DNA of 64,000 bases, from positions 289,501 to 353,500 of the forward strand of contig JAEMWC010000279.1 of the NCBI GenBank assembly GCA_016490735.1, written 5' to 3'. Numbering within the stretch: the stretch's first letter is position 1; each line of letters starts with the position of its first letter. The notes below the pieces were generated by a model. The model did not search any database, was not told where the DNA came from, and saw only the letters and a program-made list of their open reading frames with translations. The position numbers and the translations under genes are program-made. Below, in pieces: positions 36,044 to 47,826 of this stretch. Source of the DNA: Pachyseris speciosa. Its lineage: Eukaryota > Cnidaria > Anthozoa > Scleractinia > Pachyseridae.

Positions 36044-37204
36044 TTTTTAAAATGCAGAGATTATTTTTTTGCACTTGTCACGAACTTGGTGTTTGTTTTG
36101 CTCATAACGCAAAGGTTTGGAATATTTTCATTATTACTTGCACGATTTCCACACAATTTGGACGCTTTTTGATAATATAGTAATATCTTCATGAAGCCTT
36201 TATTTACTCAGACTGTCCGGCACATATCTTACCAGTAATGAACGCTGCACGTGATTGATCTCTTTAAGATGCTCCGTTGTCGACCTTATATGTAAATCCG
36301 TTTCTTTTCCTTTTGCTACTTGTTGATGTATTGGTACTTACTACTGTGAAGAAAATTCAAGTGTTGATCGCCCCTGGGAGAGTGAAAGCGCGTGATGAAG
36401 AGGCGTGTGTGTAAACCCTCCAATATCCCCATTGATTACTGCATTAAAACTCATTGACATCCAGAAGAATTTATGACACACAGCCCATAACCACTGTTAA
36501 AGCCAAAAAATAACTACAAATAACCCGCACCTTCTACATCATTCAGCGCAAGGTATAGAGTTCTTAGTTGACGACTGGAAATTAAAATCGTCAGAGGAAA
36601 TCGCTGCTAGAGAAAACGGAAAACGGAAAACGGAAAACTAAAAACGGGGGCCACTTTTAAGCACTGTTTCGTTGTTAGAGAGCTCTTGTACTGTGCCTCG
36701 CCCACAAAAAAAACATAGCACTCCACTTGCTTATGACAAGTCCTCGATAACGAAGGATATTCTTACCCGTGAGCCCGACCTTTTAAAATGTATGGAAAAG
36801 GACCTCGATATAACGAACCAATTTTCCTGGCTTGGCACTGTATCCCGCCATGCATTTTGATGCGAAATATTGAAGTTAAACAAATTGCCTGAGGAACTAG
36901 AAGTAAAAAGAATTGATTATGGCTACTTCATCAAATTTAGTTGACTTGTTAGCACCCTTGTTAGCACAATAGCTTCCCGCTCGCGTGACATTGTCAGCAG
37001 GTAGAAACCACAGCGATGGTTAGATTGGAGTGAACGATTTACGCGACTTTCACTGAAAAACTGACAGGTACACGGCTAGAGAATCAACTAGTCTTCTGCA
37101 CAATTGTCCTTCGGGCGCTTTGCTGTTCTCCTTTAAAATTCAATATACACAAAAAACCGCTTAAGCATGAAATGTTTACAGAAGATTCAAAATGTTCAAG
37201 TTAC

Positions 37205-37258
37205 CTTTGGTACTAAGAACGCCAGTCGCAAGACAACTGTTCGAAACAGAAGCATCAT
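37205..37258 (-). CDS. Leader exon c, first intact copy
   Basis: The 18 codons MMLLFRTVVLRLAFLVPK run from ATG at 37258 to donor GTAACT, phase 0. Two ATGs are adjacent. The predicted leader is only about 7 nt long, given the initiator described separately. Confidence 0.6.
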
Positions 37259-37262
37259 CCCT

Positions 37263-37299
37263 GACTGAAGTGATTAGATCATGGAATCGCTCTTTTATA
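37263..37299 (-). promoter_or_regulatory. Core promoter of leader c: TATA box plus initiator
   Basis: TATAAAA on the minus strand (37293-37299) lies 33 bp upstream of the A in TCAGTC (37263-37268), the canonical TATA-to-initiator distance. The ATG follows almost at once. Confidence 0.6.
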
Positions 37300-37394
37300 A
37301 TCACGCGAAAAACTAATTATCATATGTTTCGACTGCTCGAACGCAGTTGATAGACAGTATGGTCACGGGCACGCTTCCCCCGTTCAACTGTCAC

Positions 37395-37862
37395 ATAAGG
37401 CCCACCGCGCACGTGAGGAAAACCTCAGCTGAGAAAAATGGCTCAGCCGTTTCCATTCGTGTGCGGCGGAATTTTGGTGCGAAATTCGCCTCGCGAGGCC
37501 GTTACATCAATATCAAAGGCTAGTTTTAGGCCCGAAATCTCGCCGAACAGGAGAGGAAAAGGCTGAACAAACTGCCTCGCGAGGCATTCCTCACGTGTGC
37601 GGCGGCCTTAAGGAGACTGATGCTTTTTCCTGCAGCACACGTGAGGAAAACGGCAGCTGAGCAAAATGGCCCCGTGAGACATTCCTCACGTGTGCGGCGG
37701 CCTCAAGGTGACTGATGCTTTTTCCGCCGCACACGTGAGGAAAACGGCAGCTGAGCTTAGCAAAATGCCTCGCGCCCACGAGGCAGATATCTCCGCTGTT
37801 CCCATTCGTGTGCGGTGGAATTTTGGTTAGAAATTCACCTCTGAAGGTAACTGCGTTGGATG
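37395..37862. repeat. CACGTGAGGAA foldback repeats, locally amplified
   Basis: Ends of the form CCGCCGCACACGTGAGGAA appear in both orientations several times. A ~93-bp segment with ACTGATGCTTTTTCC is repeated in tandem. Other copies of the block run straight through AAGGTGACTGATG (for example near 8457), so this is an insertion that later grew. Confidence 0.7.
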
Positions 37863-38517
37863 CCCAAACAGTAAGCAATCGCTTGAGACTGCCGTTTCAC
37901 ATGCCTCGATAACCCTCTTGGTAGATACGCGGAAAATACTTGAATTCAGATTATTTCCGGAAAAAATAGTTGAAGTAAGGGTCAGTGAATATTCTTTATG
38001 TCTGTTATACCGCTAATTATCTGGATACCCGAGAAATCTAGCTAGATCGCTCATCTCTGTGGGCAACAAGCGTGTTCACTCCGTTTAAAAGAATTATAGT
38101 TTTATTATCAAACCCTTCATTCGGGTTCATAAGTGCACGTGCTTGAACCTGTCTCGGTAACTGGTATGATAGGAATTATGATTATCTTTTCGCAAGAGGA
38201 TTGGCGCCACCTGCGTCTGTTACTCTCCAATATATCCCGAAGAGGAGTCCCTTCCGCAACTGAATGAAGTAGAAATTTAAAACATATTTACAGTAGTTTC
38301 TCCTCGGACAGCTTGCTTTAAAAAACTGAACGCGACCAGATGAAAAGAAAGTTTATCGACTTCATTTACATTCATTCCTATCATACATGTATGCGGATCG
38401 GCATCTTTTGTCCAAAACCTAAAAATACCAAAATCTTTGATCGCTGAAGAGAGAGGTTACTTTAAACTTCGATTCAAGTTACGATCAAAGACGAAGTGAA
38501 ATGTAAAGATCACATAC

Positions 38518-38565
38518 CGATATTGTGAGGTCCGAAAGCACCAACACCAGAATCGCCATAATCAT
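38518..38565 (-). CDS. Leader exon b, fourth copy
   Basis: It encodes MIMAILVLVLSDLTIS with donor GTATGT, phase 0. The peptide is identical to that of the third copy. Confidence 0.62.
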
Positions 38566-38665
38566 GACGTGCGTTCCTTTAAACGTGCCGTGTGGGTCAG
38601 AGGATGGACTTTGGCTTGCTTGCAACGTGGCTAAGGCGCGCGCATTAAAGACAATCGGCTGTTAG

Positions 38666-38709
38666 CCAATCAGCTGCTTATGGCGACGCAAAAAAGTAGG
38701 GGAAACCCC
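38666..38709 (-). promoter_or_regulatory. Promoter module of leader b (fourth copy): CCAAT and NF-kB-type site
   Basis: CCAAT is at 38666-38670 and GGGGAAACCCC at 38699-38709, in the same order as at 35994-36043. Confidence 0.58.
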
Positions 38710-39296
38710 TTTTTTTAAATTGCAGAGCTAGATTACTGTTACTTGGTGTTTGTTTTTCTCATAACACAAAGGTTTGGAATACGTTCTTTAATACTTGCAC
38801 GATTTCTCCAGCATAACCTGAAATAGATCGAGTGCCTTCCCCAGTTCTTTTCCTCAAGAACTGAAAATACCAATTTAACGAACCAATTTCCCCAGTCCAT
38901 TGGCACTTCATTAAATCCTGGGTCCACTGTATCCGCGCCATTTTGAAGCGAAATATTTGAGTCAAACAAATTGCCTGGGGTAATAGAAATAAAAAGGATT
39001 CATTACGTACTGGTTAGCAACCTATTGACAAGCGACAATAGTGAAATAATTGTGGCTTCCCGCTCGCGTGACTTTGTCAGCAGGTAGAAACCACAGCGAT
39101 GGTTAGATTGGAGTGATGATTTGCGCGACTTATTCCACTGAAAAACAGTGACAGGTACACGGCTAAAGAACTAGTCAACTAGTCTTCGGCACAATTGTCC
39201 TTCGGGCGCTTCGCTGTTCGCCTTTAAAAGTCAATATACACAAGAAACCGCTTGAGCATAAAATGTTTACAAAAGGTTCAAAATGTTAACGGTTAC

Positions 39297-39350
39297 CTCT
39301 GGTACAAAGAACGCCAGTCGCAAGACAACCGATTGAAACAGAAGCATCAT
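39297..39350 (-). CDS. Leader exon c, second intact copy
   Basis: It encodes MMLLFQSVVLRLAFFVPE with donor GTAACC, phase 0. The donor is weaker than GTAAGT. This copy shows what copies 1 and 2 lost. Confidence 0.58.
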
Positions 39351-39354
39351 CCCT

Positions 39355-39391
39355 GACTGAAGTGATTCGACCATAGAACCGTTCTTTTATA
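39355..39391 (-). promoter_or_regulatory. Core promoter of leader c, second copy
   Basis: TATAAAA (39385-39391) and TCAGTC (39355-39360) are again 33 bp apart. Confidence 0.6.
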
Positions 39392-40810
39392 ATCACGGAA
39401 AAAACTAATTATCATATCTTTCGACTGACCGAACCCAGTTGATAGACAGCATGGTCAGGTGGCTATGCTTCGCCCGTTCAACTGTCACATAAGGTGACTG
39501 ATGCGAGGTTTTGAAGTATTTTTCCGGTGATTTCTGCTGACTAAGCACTTTCTGTGTTAACTAACACTGCACATTTGGAAAATGAGCATTGATTGGATTA
39601 AGAATCTAAAAACGTAGACAGATTTTCTGTGACCAGATACTGATTTACAGTTGGCGTGTGGAAATCTTTTACGGTATGACACACAGCATGGATTCTCCCG
39701 AGGAGGCGTCGCTCGAATCAAAGAGTTGACCTCTTTTTAGCATGTTACTACAGCCGCCTATTATCACTCCTAGCCGCTTGAGACCTTCAGATCTCCAATC
39801 CATGCGCTATTTAAGCGTCACTGTATATCTAGGGATCCCTCAGTCTCGAAAGGTCCACGGAAAATAGTTTAAAATTCCGTTTCCTATCGATTGCTGGCAG
39901 GGTTTCGTGCAAAGAGTCCAATGTATTTATGCTCCCAACTTTTACCACCTCAAAATTACTCAAAATCTAAGTGAAATAGTTTGTCGGTCCCGAAAATGTT
40001 TTCCGGAGTTTTGAGAAAAGCGTGCTAGGGTTTAATTTTGATTTATCCATGCAACTGAGTGTTGTCGTCCCGCATCCATAATGCAGTTCAAAGAGACATT
40101 TTACCACCTGTGTATCCTTGTCTCTAGTGTCGACCCTGCTTAATTATGAAAATCATTCAGAAACCTCTCAACGTTGTTCACAGAGAAAACAAAAGTTACG
40201 TTGTCGTTGTCAGACCCTGACGGTGATGAGTGGTGGCGTTGACTCATACACGAATCTGCAGTTTTACTTATTTGCTGGATATCTAAGTTCGAAAGAACCC
40301 GGAAAACAAGGCAATCCATTGTAATGAATGCCGTTATTTTGTCAAGTTCTTAGCGGTGAGCCCCTTCTTCACACTGTCTCGAGTCTCGAGAAATGCTGGA
40401 TAATCTTACATTAGTGGCTCAGTGAAATACATCCAAAGAATTAATGAGGCTTTACTTTCACAGTGCAAGTTCTTTGGTTAACTGTAAATTGTTTGCAAAA
40501 GCATCACTTAACAAATTGTGTTTAAATTATCGATCGCAATGGTCTTTAGAATTGTTTATGTAAGATGCTTCAGACATTTAAAACGCACTTGAGGGAGTGC
40601 TTATCTCTGATAAAAACATTGAACAGCCAACAGGACTTGCGGATAGGAAACTAATCAGAAATTATGTGGCAATTGCCTGCAGAACGCCATTTGCAAACTC
40701 AAAATAAACTTAAACTTTACAAACTTAAAATAAGACAATGAACCACACTCTGGAATGAGTTTTATAAAAAAGCAAACCGCAGAGTCCTTACAAAAGTATT
40801 TTTAACTTAC

Positions 40811-40848
40811 TAGACAAAATATAATCAGGATAGCCAAAGCCAAAAGAT
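40811..40848 (-). pseudogene. Leader exon d relic (third block)
   Basis: The start codon is changed to ATC, while a donor GTAAGT would be reached in phase 0. It is clearly related to 10112-10142. Confidence 0.3.
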
Positions 40849-41514
40849 GTTATCTAAGATCTTTCTGATAATTAAAATTTACAAAGAGATAAGAAATAAC
40901 CTTGTAACGGAACAACGGCCGGGAGAGAGAGAGTCAAATAAAGTGATTATTATTCTTACAATGGATTTTCGTCGCTATCAATCCGTTTAAATATGGTATT
41001 TGAACAGTTTAACAGATACAGATAAGACCCAAATTATCGCTGACAATAGAGTGACAACGGCGTCTTAACAGGCTTCTTAAGTAATTTGCTTACACAAATA
41101 AAATCAACACTTTGAGACACATATTGTGTCTTCATTACAAAGTTGTCTTGTGATTGTAGCCAATTGAGAGATTTACAGAAGAGTTAGAGAGAGTAATAAC
41201 ATTGACTTTGGAAAATTTTAATATGGTTTTTCCTATCAGTTTCGCACCCGGCTAAACAAGGGCATTGTCACGTGAGTGTTCTGTTTTTAAGGTCAAAACT
41301 GTTCTAAAATGTTTACAGTAGTACCTTTATTTTTAACGACTGAAAGATCGTGCTCATGCACAAAATGTTCCTGCAAATATAACAGGAACTGGATATGAAG
41401 TGAACAAAGCAATTCTCATAATACAGGCAAGACAACACACGATATCTTTATATTATTACAAGGGTAGCTCATTAGCAATCTAATGAAATGGCAGTTTTCG
41501 AGTTTTTTTTTAAA

Positions 41515-41976
41515 TTTAGCGTAAAAGGGCCAATTTGATTTGCATAACAAAGGGTGTTTCATAAGCCTTTTACCTCAAAGGATGGTCGGCTAGAAGCAAG
41601 ACTGTTTTTAATAACGCGTTTTAACCTTTTAGCCTTTCAAAATGTCCACATTTTAAACTTTGAAAATTTGCTACACTTCATCACAGGAATGAGTCAGCTC
41701 ATTTATTCAAAAGGTTTCATTTAGAATCAAGCACAAGAACCAATTTAAGCGTAAAAGGGCCAAATTAATTTGCACAACAATTGGTGTTTCATGCGCCTTT
41801 TACCTCGAAGGGTGGTCGGCTATAAGGAAGAATCTGTTTTTAATAACGCGTTTTAACCTTTTAACCTTCCAAAATGTCCACAATTTACAATTAAACTTTG
41901 CCGAATTTGCAACGCTTCACCACAGGATGAATCAGCTCATTTATAATTTATTCGAAAGGTTTCATCTAGAATCAAA
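41515..41976. repeat. Tandem dimer of a ~230-bp unit (copy 3)
   Basis: It is the counterpart of 10961-11425. Confidence 0.78.
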
Positions 41977-42137
41977 CACAAGAGCCAAACAATATATTGA
42001 CAATACTTAGTCCTTCGCCATGCTGCGCGATCTCGTCCTAAAGAAGGTGAATAGCCAATGAAGATTTGAACTGATCGCTTGCTAAACAGCATCACAGATT
42101 TCAACCTCACCAGCGTCTCAAGCAGCAGGTTAGAATC

Positions 42138-42560
42138 CCGGGGGGGTACTCGCAGAAAAATTGGGTGGGGGTGTGCGGCCCTCTTCCTGAAACCGTTACC
42201 CTATTTCAGACCAAAATCTGCGATTTTCCCTAGTACCCTATTTGAGACCTGACCAAAAATTTGGTACCCTATTTCAGACCTATTTCACGTACACAGTTGG
42301 CGTAAACATAATTAAAAGACAAAAAAGAAGGCTTTTGCTGTTGGTCTTATCGGCTAAAGATGAAGAAGTAGCTTCATCTAAAAAACATACCGAATTCAAG
42401 ACAAGATCGCTCAAATCATACCCCATTTCAGACCAAAATGGTCAAAATTGATACCCTTTTTCAGACCAAAACAGCAAAAAAACCATACCCTTTGGGGCCG
42501 CACATACCTATATAGCTCATATAAGGGAGTACCCCACCCACCCCCCTCCCCCCCCCCCCC
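42138..42560 (+). mobile_element. GTACTCCC/CCCTATTTC element A
   Basis: It is a full element with G-run and C-run ends, flanked by TTAGAATCC on both sides (42129-42137 and just after 42560). This gives a 9-bp target duplication. Confidence 0.82.
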
Positions 42561-42707
42561 CGGGTTTAGAATCCAAATACGCGTGTGATGACTTTTGAAG
42601 GAAGTTTGTAGGGTATTTTTAGTGAAGCCGGAGATCAACTGCTCAAATGAGGCTCTCAACGCAGTAAATCCATCAAATAAATTGCAGACATGAAAACCGG
42701 CACGCAT

Positions 42708-43445
42708 CTTTACAGTGATAAAAATATTTTTGAAAATACTGCCCGGGGGAGAATGAAGAAACTTCTTGTCCTGCTTGTGCAGTGCTTCAATATCTGATTG
42801 CCACTCTATCTCAGTTTTGATTTTCCGAACGATTTAACTCACTATATCTCGACCCAGTCGATTTCTATCATTTGGATTATAACAATGCTCCCGTTAGGGT
42901 AGGCCAACCAAAAATTCATTAGATACCCTTCGCGACATAAGCTACGTATTAATTTTAAAACGCTCAGTATGACCATTTGTGGTTCAAAAATTAGTAGTTT
43001 GGTCCGCCAAGACGCGCAGTAGGATGTAACGTGAATAGACAAGCAGATAATTACTGGAAAACTAGCGAACAAACGCTGAATCGGAGAAGAAATATTTGCC
43101 TTAATGTCCACAAGTAAACGATAATTTACGGTGATAAAAATATTTTTGAAAATTACTGCCCCGGGCGGAATAAAGAAACGTCTTGTGTCGTGCCACTCTA
43201 TCCCAGTTTTGATTTTCGCAACGATTTAACTCACTATATATCTTGACCCAGTCGATTTCTATCATTTGGATTATAACAACGCTCCTTTTAGGGCAGGCCC
43301 ACTTCCAAATTCATTAGGTACCCTTCGCGAGATAAGCTGCGTAATAATTAACGCTCAATATGACCATTTTTGGCAAGAAAATTAGTAGTTTGGTCCCCCA
43401 AGACGCACAGTAGGATGTATAAACAAGCAGATAATTAATTAATTA
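42708..43445. repeat. Diverged tandem duplication, ~400-bp unit
   Basis: GTGATAAAAATATTTTTGAA, GATTTAACTCACTATAT and CCCAGTCGATTTCTATCATT occur in the same order twice, at about 42.71-43.11 and 43.13-43.44 kb. It is non-coding and found only in copy 3. Confidence 0.75.
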
Positions 43446-43607
43446 ATGAATTGTGCATGAAGTAACGACGTGCAAGTTTGGACGCAGTAAATGGTTGGTT
43501 GACTGAACGGAATCCTCGGTACATTTTTCTCGAAACAAAATGGAATTTTAATTACTGGCGCCACTCTCTCTTACATTCTTTTTTGTAGTGGAGTAGAGCG
43601 CCAATCC

Positions 43608-44024
43608 CGAGAGGTACTACCAGAAAAATTGGGTGGGAGTGCGCCGCCCGCTTCCTGAAAACCTTACCCTATTTCAGACCAAAATATGCGATTTTCCCTT
43701 CCCTATTTCAGACCTGACCAAACATTCGATATCCTACAGACCTATTTCAGACCTATTAAACGTATACGGTTGGCGTAAACATAATTTGAAAACGGTTTTT
43801 GTTGATGGCCTTATCGCCTGATGATGAAGAAGTAGCTTCTTCGAAAAACATGCCCAATTCAAGACTAGAGTGCACCATTCACACCCTATTTCAGACCAAA
43901 ATGGTCAAAACCGATACCCTATTTCATACTGAAACAAAACCCATACCCTTTGGGGCCGCAAATGCCTATATAGCTCATATGAAGGAGTACACCCCCTCCC
44001 CCCTAAAACCCCGTCCCTCCCCCA
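43608..44024 (+). mobile_element. GTACTCCC/CCCTATTTC element B
   Basis: It has the same internal motifs as element A, but its body matches the elements at 11558 and 29990. Its G-run and C-run ends are eroded. Confidence 0.75.
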
Positions 44025-44273
44025 TGGGCGCCAGTGAAGTGCAACATGTTTGAAATTTCCACTTTGAGATGTTTGCATTTTTTAAGGGTTCCATTGTCGC
44101 AAATTTCCTTTGGTTTTATCCAAATTGCGCGACATTGCCCCCCGAAAACCTTCAGAAAATTAAAGCGAGTGGCATAAATTAGGTTTGAATCGTTTGAGGG
44201 ATAAAGGTTACTTTTTATTAACGTCAATTCGACTTAAGATCGCTGAGGAGAAGTAATAATATAGACCACATAC

Positions 44274-44324
44274 CGATATTCTGAGGTCCCAAAGCAGTAT
44301 GACCAGAATCACAGCTACAGACAT
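44274..44324 (-). CDS. Leader exon e, copy 3
   Basis: It encodes MSVAVILVILLWDLRIS with donor GTATGT, phase 0. TATAAA is kept at 44373-44378. The upstream NF-kB-type palindrome has lost its left half (only GACCCC remains near 44455). Confidence 0.58.
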
Positions 44325-46278
44325 GATGTTTCTTTTTAAAATCTTGTCAACTCGTGAAAAGAGTCGATGCACTTTATATTGTTTGTAACGCTTTCAGCTG
44401 ACGTGATGGAAACGCATTGAAAGAATAAGCCCAGCAATTATTCAGCTGCAAGATGACCCCTTTTTATCGCGTACATTGTTTTTTACCTCAATCACTATTG
44501 TCTTTCGTTCTGGACGAGCAGAAATATCAATATACCCAAAATCACTTTACACTGAATAACCCGTTTTATATATTTAAATAAAACAAAGATTTCAAGTATG
44601 TTGTTTGTTTCGCAGGCTGATGAGTTGAGTTAAAAACTCCTTCCTCTTGCTGTTTCACTCTCATCAAGTCAAAGAGGATCTATTTACTGATCTATTTATT
44701 TACTGATCTATTTATATCATCTCCGCTGATGCGTGGGATATATTTATTTTTAAATCAGGTAAAGTATTCCAATATTGTGTCCCGGTATTGTGTTTGCTTG
44801 ACTGAATATATAGTTCGTGTTTTCTGATATTGCGTGAAGAAACATCTCTGGAAGTTTTCAATAAATTGCTTTTGGGGGTTTGTCAGCTCGTTTGGTTCAT
44901 TTGTATTTAATACGTTTTACGGGAAGTTTCTTACTAAAGCTACAGGAAGAACCTGTTCAGTTCATTGTCTATTTTACAGCTTTAAAGAACTGAAAGCGGA
45001 CATGGCCCAACTGAACTGCTCTTATTCGTACTGTCATGATTATATCGGCAGCAGTTAAAATAAAACGTCTCATGACAATACCTTGTCGAAAAATTTGTAA
45101 ACTTGAAAAAAACGATTTGGCATTTTTGTTTACATTTTTATTGATTCTCTTCACGATGTGAGCTCAACATTACGTGAAGGAATTTAGTTGGCGTAAAATC
45201 TTTTATGAGTTTGCAACGACATGCATATTTTGATACGTGGAGCCCGGTACTTCGGAGAATCTTGGCAAGGCCGCCGGAGGTGCTTTCCTTGAAATTGAGA
45301 GGTTTAGTTGAAAGGGAATTCAAGAAACACTCTCTAGGCAGAAAGTGAAGTTATTACAACCCTTCTTTATTTTTACTATAGAACACGCGACTGTGTACCA
45401 AAACATTTTTTTAAACATTCCAGTTGCGCTTTTGTTAGCAAAAAGGTCACTGGAAGAACCAATGCATTCCTCAAGGATTAATGTATAGGGTTGGATAAAA
45501 CTGAAGTTCCTAGTTTAAGCTAAAAATACCGTGTTTCACCGCTAATTACTTACCCTTAAAAGAGTAATTAATCACAGTAAATTCCAAAAACATCAAGGTA
45601 GCATTTCGATCGAGTAATCTCGCAGTAGACCAAGCAGAGCCAAGCCGGCAGTTATTAAAAGCGATAAAAACGTGCACACCGAATTTAATAGCACCAAGAC
45701 TTAATTTGATAAAATTCATTTTAACTGCAGCGTTAGTTTGCAGACATTTCCTCCAAGTATGAATGATATTCATGAATGTTTAGTCGGTTTTGCCTCGTAG
45801 AAGAAGTTTAAGAATACACTGTATGCAGGAAAAATATGAAATTTCAGAATGCGCACAATATTACTAAAGAATTCATAGTTGCTGAACCGAAAAGAGTGAT
45901 TGCTACAAATAAACCCATTTTTCACTTGCTCAGTTGTCATGATTTCGCATTTGCTGGAGGACTCTTAAACAAATTTCAAATAGAGGTCTGTTATCTTACA
46001 TAACCGCTACTTAGAATGAACGAAAGCATCCTTTATTTGGTAGTCTTAATAAACGAAAGCTCTCATCAACAGCCGCGCCCAGAAATCCACGTGGGTATAA
46101 ATTATAGTCACATTATCTTTTACTTTTGTGCATCCCGAGTCTTAGCGCAGTTTAGTCGGAGCGGAAAACCAGATCTTTAGCTGAATGGATAGTTCGGTTT
46201 TCTATTTTGAAGGACTTTCAGTAAAAACACACACAGACAAACAAAGCCTCGCTCGCGTCCATAATTAAATTCACTTAC

Positions 46279-46332
46279 CGTTGATCCATAAAACGTCAAA
46301 TGCAAGAGAAAGAGCAGCATTTTCCCTGCCAT
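46279..46332 (-). CDS. Leader exon f, copy 3
   Basis: It encodes MAGKMLLFLLHLTFYGST with donor GTAAGT, identical to copy 2 although the surrounding DNA has diverged. This suggests constraint. Confidence 0.65.
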
Positions 46333-46383
46333 TTGGATCGCTCCAACGCTAAATACGAGAACACGTCAACTTTTCAAACCTTT

Positions 46384-46738
46384 GATAACCGGCTTCGAAG
46401 TCGGCGGGCTACAGTTTAATTTTTTAGTATGCGTTCTCGTTCTCGAAGAAGCCGACGGTTTCGTCATTTGATTGACGTTTGAAGTACTTACCGAGATTGG
46501 GATTCTGCTGAGTTGGCATTTTTTAAATTTGCATGACAATTGTTTTCCTATCAGATCCATGCTTACGGATATCGTGTATCAAACATTGAGAAATCTAACT
46601 TTGTAGTGGTCCGTTGAGTACAAATTTTCCAAACGAAGCTAAAACAAAATGACGGATGTTCGATCGCAGCTGGAGATATTTATATTCACAAACAAGTCAC
46701 GCTTTCACTTAATTTGTATAATATCAGAAAAAAAAAAG
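46384..46738. other. ~355-bp insertion specific to copy 3
   Basis: Copy 2 reads straight across this point (about 32822-32835). The inserted DNA starts with GC-rich inverted motifs (CCGGCTTCGAAGTC and CGAAGAAGCCGACGG) and ends in an A-run. It is of unknown type. Confidence 0.55.
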
Positions 46739-46784
46739 TAATAGTTACAACTCAATACCCAGCTGTTTACGTGTCGTGATACAT

Positions 46785-46983
46785 GGGTCGTTCCACTTTT
46801 TATCCGCACCCCCCACCTCTAAGGATGGCGAGTTTTTGCAAATCGGGGCGGGGGGAGGGGTGGGGTCGGATTTCTTAAAATCAACCCTCCGGATTTCATT
46901 TTTCAAAGGGTGCCAACAGAAAATTGAGGGTTTGGATTCCAGCCATCTTTAGGCGGGGGTGCGGATAAAAAATGGAACGACCC
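46785..46983. mobile_element. 199-bp MITE with GGGTCGTTCC inverted ends
   Basis: Inverted ends of about 29 bp (GGGTCGTTCCA then TTTTTATCCGCACCCCC) flank an internal GGGG-rich core. CAT on both sides is a likely 3-bp target duplication. Copy 2 has the empty site ATACATGAATG at about 32874-32884. Confidence 0.8.
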
Positions 46984-47826
46984 CATGAATGTTCGCCTCC
47001 GATCATGATCATTTTTTTTATTTGCGGATTCCAAAACCATAGAATTATGTGTTTATTACTTTTAAAATTGACACTATACTATAAATATCCAGCAGACGAG
47101 ACTTGATTTCTTCTTTTGTTCAAAACATTAAAACTATTGAGGAAATTGGGTTCGTCGCCTGAGGGTAACGTGAACTTGAAAAGCCACGTACTTCAATTTA
47201 TTAAACCTTTGATGTTACGTTAGGAAACAGGATGTTTTAAGAGCGATGATTTTACGATTTCGTTCTCTCGTTGAACTAACACTGAATAAAGCCTGTGATA
47301 ATGTCACCTAACGGCAGTTCTGATCTCCCATTTCCGCAAATTGTTTTGAATTCCTTTTTAGCTCGAAGTCTACTGCCACACCAAGGATAATTTTTCAGAT
47401 CGAGGGGTATGATGAAGCTAGTGAATTGACTTGTTCATATTTAAAAACATTATCATTAACCGGTTATCAAGCTTTCTTTAGTACAAATACTCAATCGCAA
47501 ACGTTGTCAATTTGTAAAGGGTTACTGAATAATTAACTAGGCTACTTGAAGCGCTCACATACTTAATTTACGTATTACGTGTTCATTAAACTTAGTTGCC
47601 TCTTTGTCTTTCACAACACGATGGCGGTTAGCTTGGGATAACTTTTCGTGAAATTCAACTTCATTCACTCTTTATCCCATAATTCTATACCAGAATATGA
47701 ATGAACGCGTGGGCTTGTATTCTTGAGTTAAACGCCAACAGTTTGGCCGCAATGGGCAGGTTGGGGGCGTTGTGACGTTCACAGCGCGCAAGCCTTTTAT
47801 TTCGACATAGTGGCGCATTAACTTAC

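Larger units (their letters stand above)
35420..37400. repeat. Small duplicate block with leaders b and c
   Basis: It matches about 38090-39490 (exon b offset 2669, exon c offset 2092, so the spacing differs by indels). It is a local tandem duplication of the b-c part of the unit. Confidence 0.8.
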
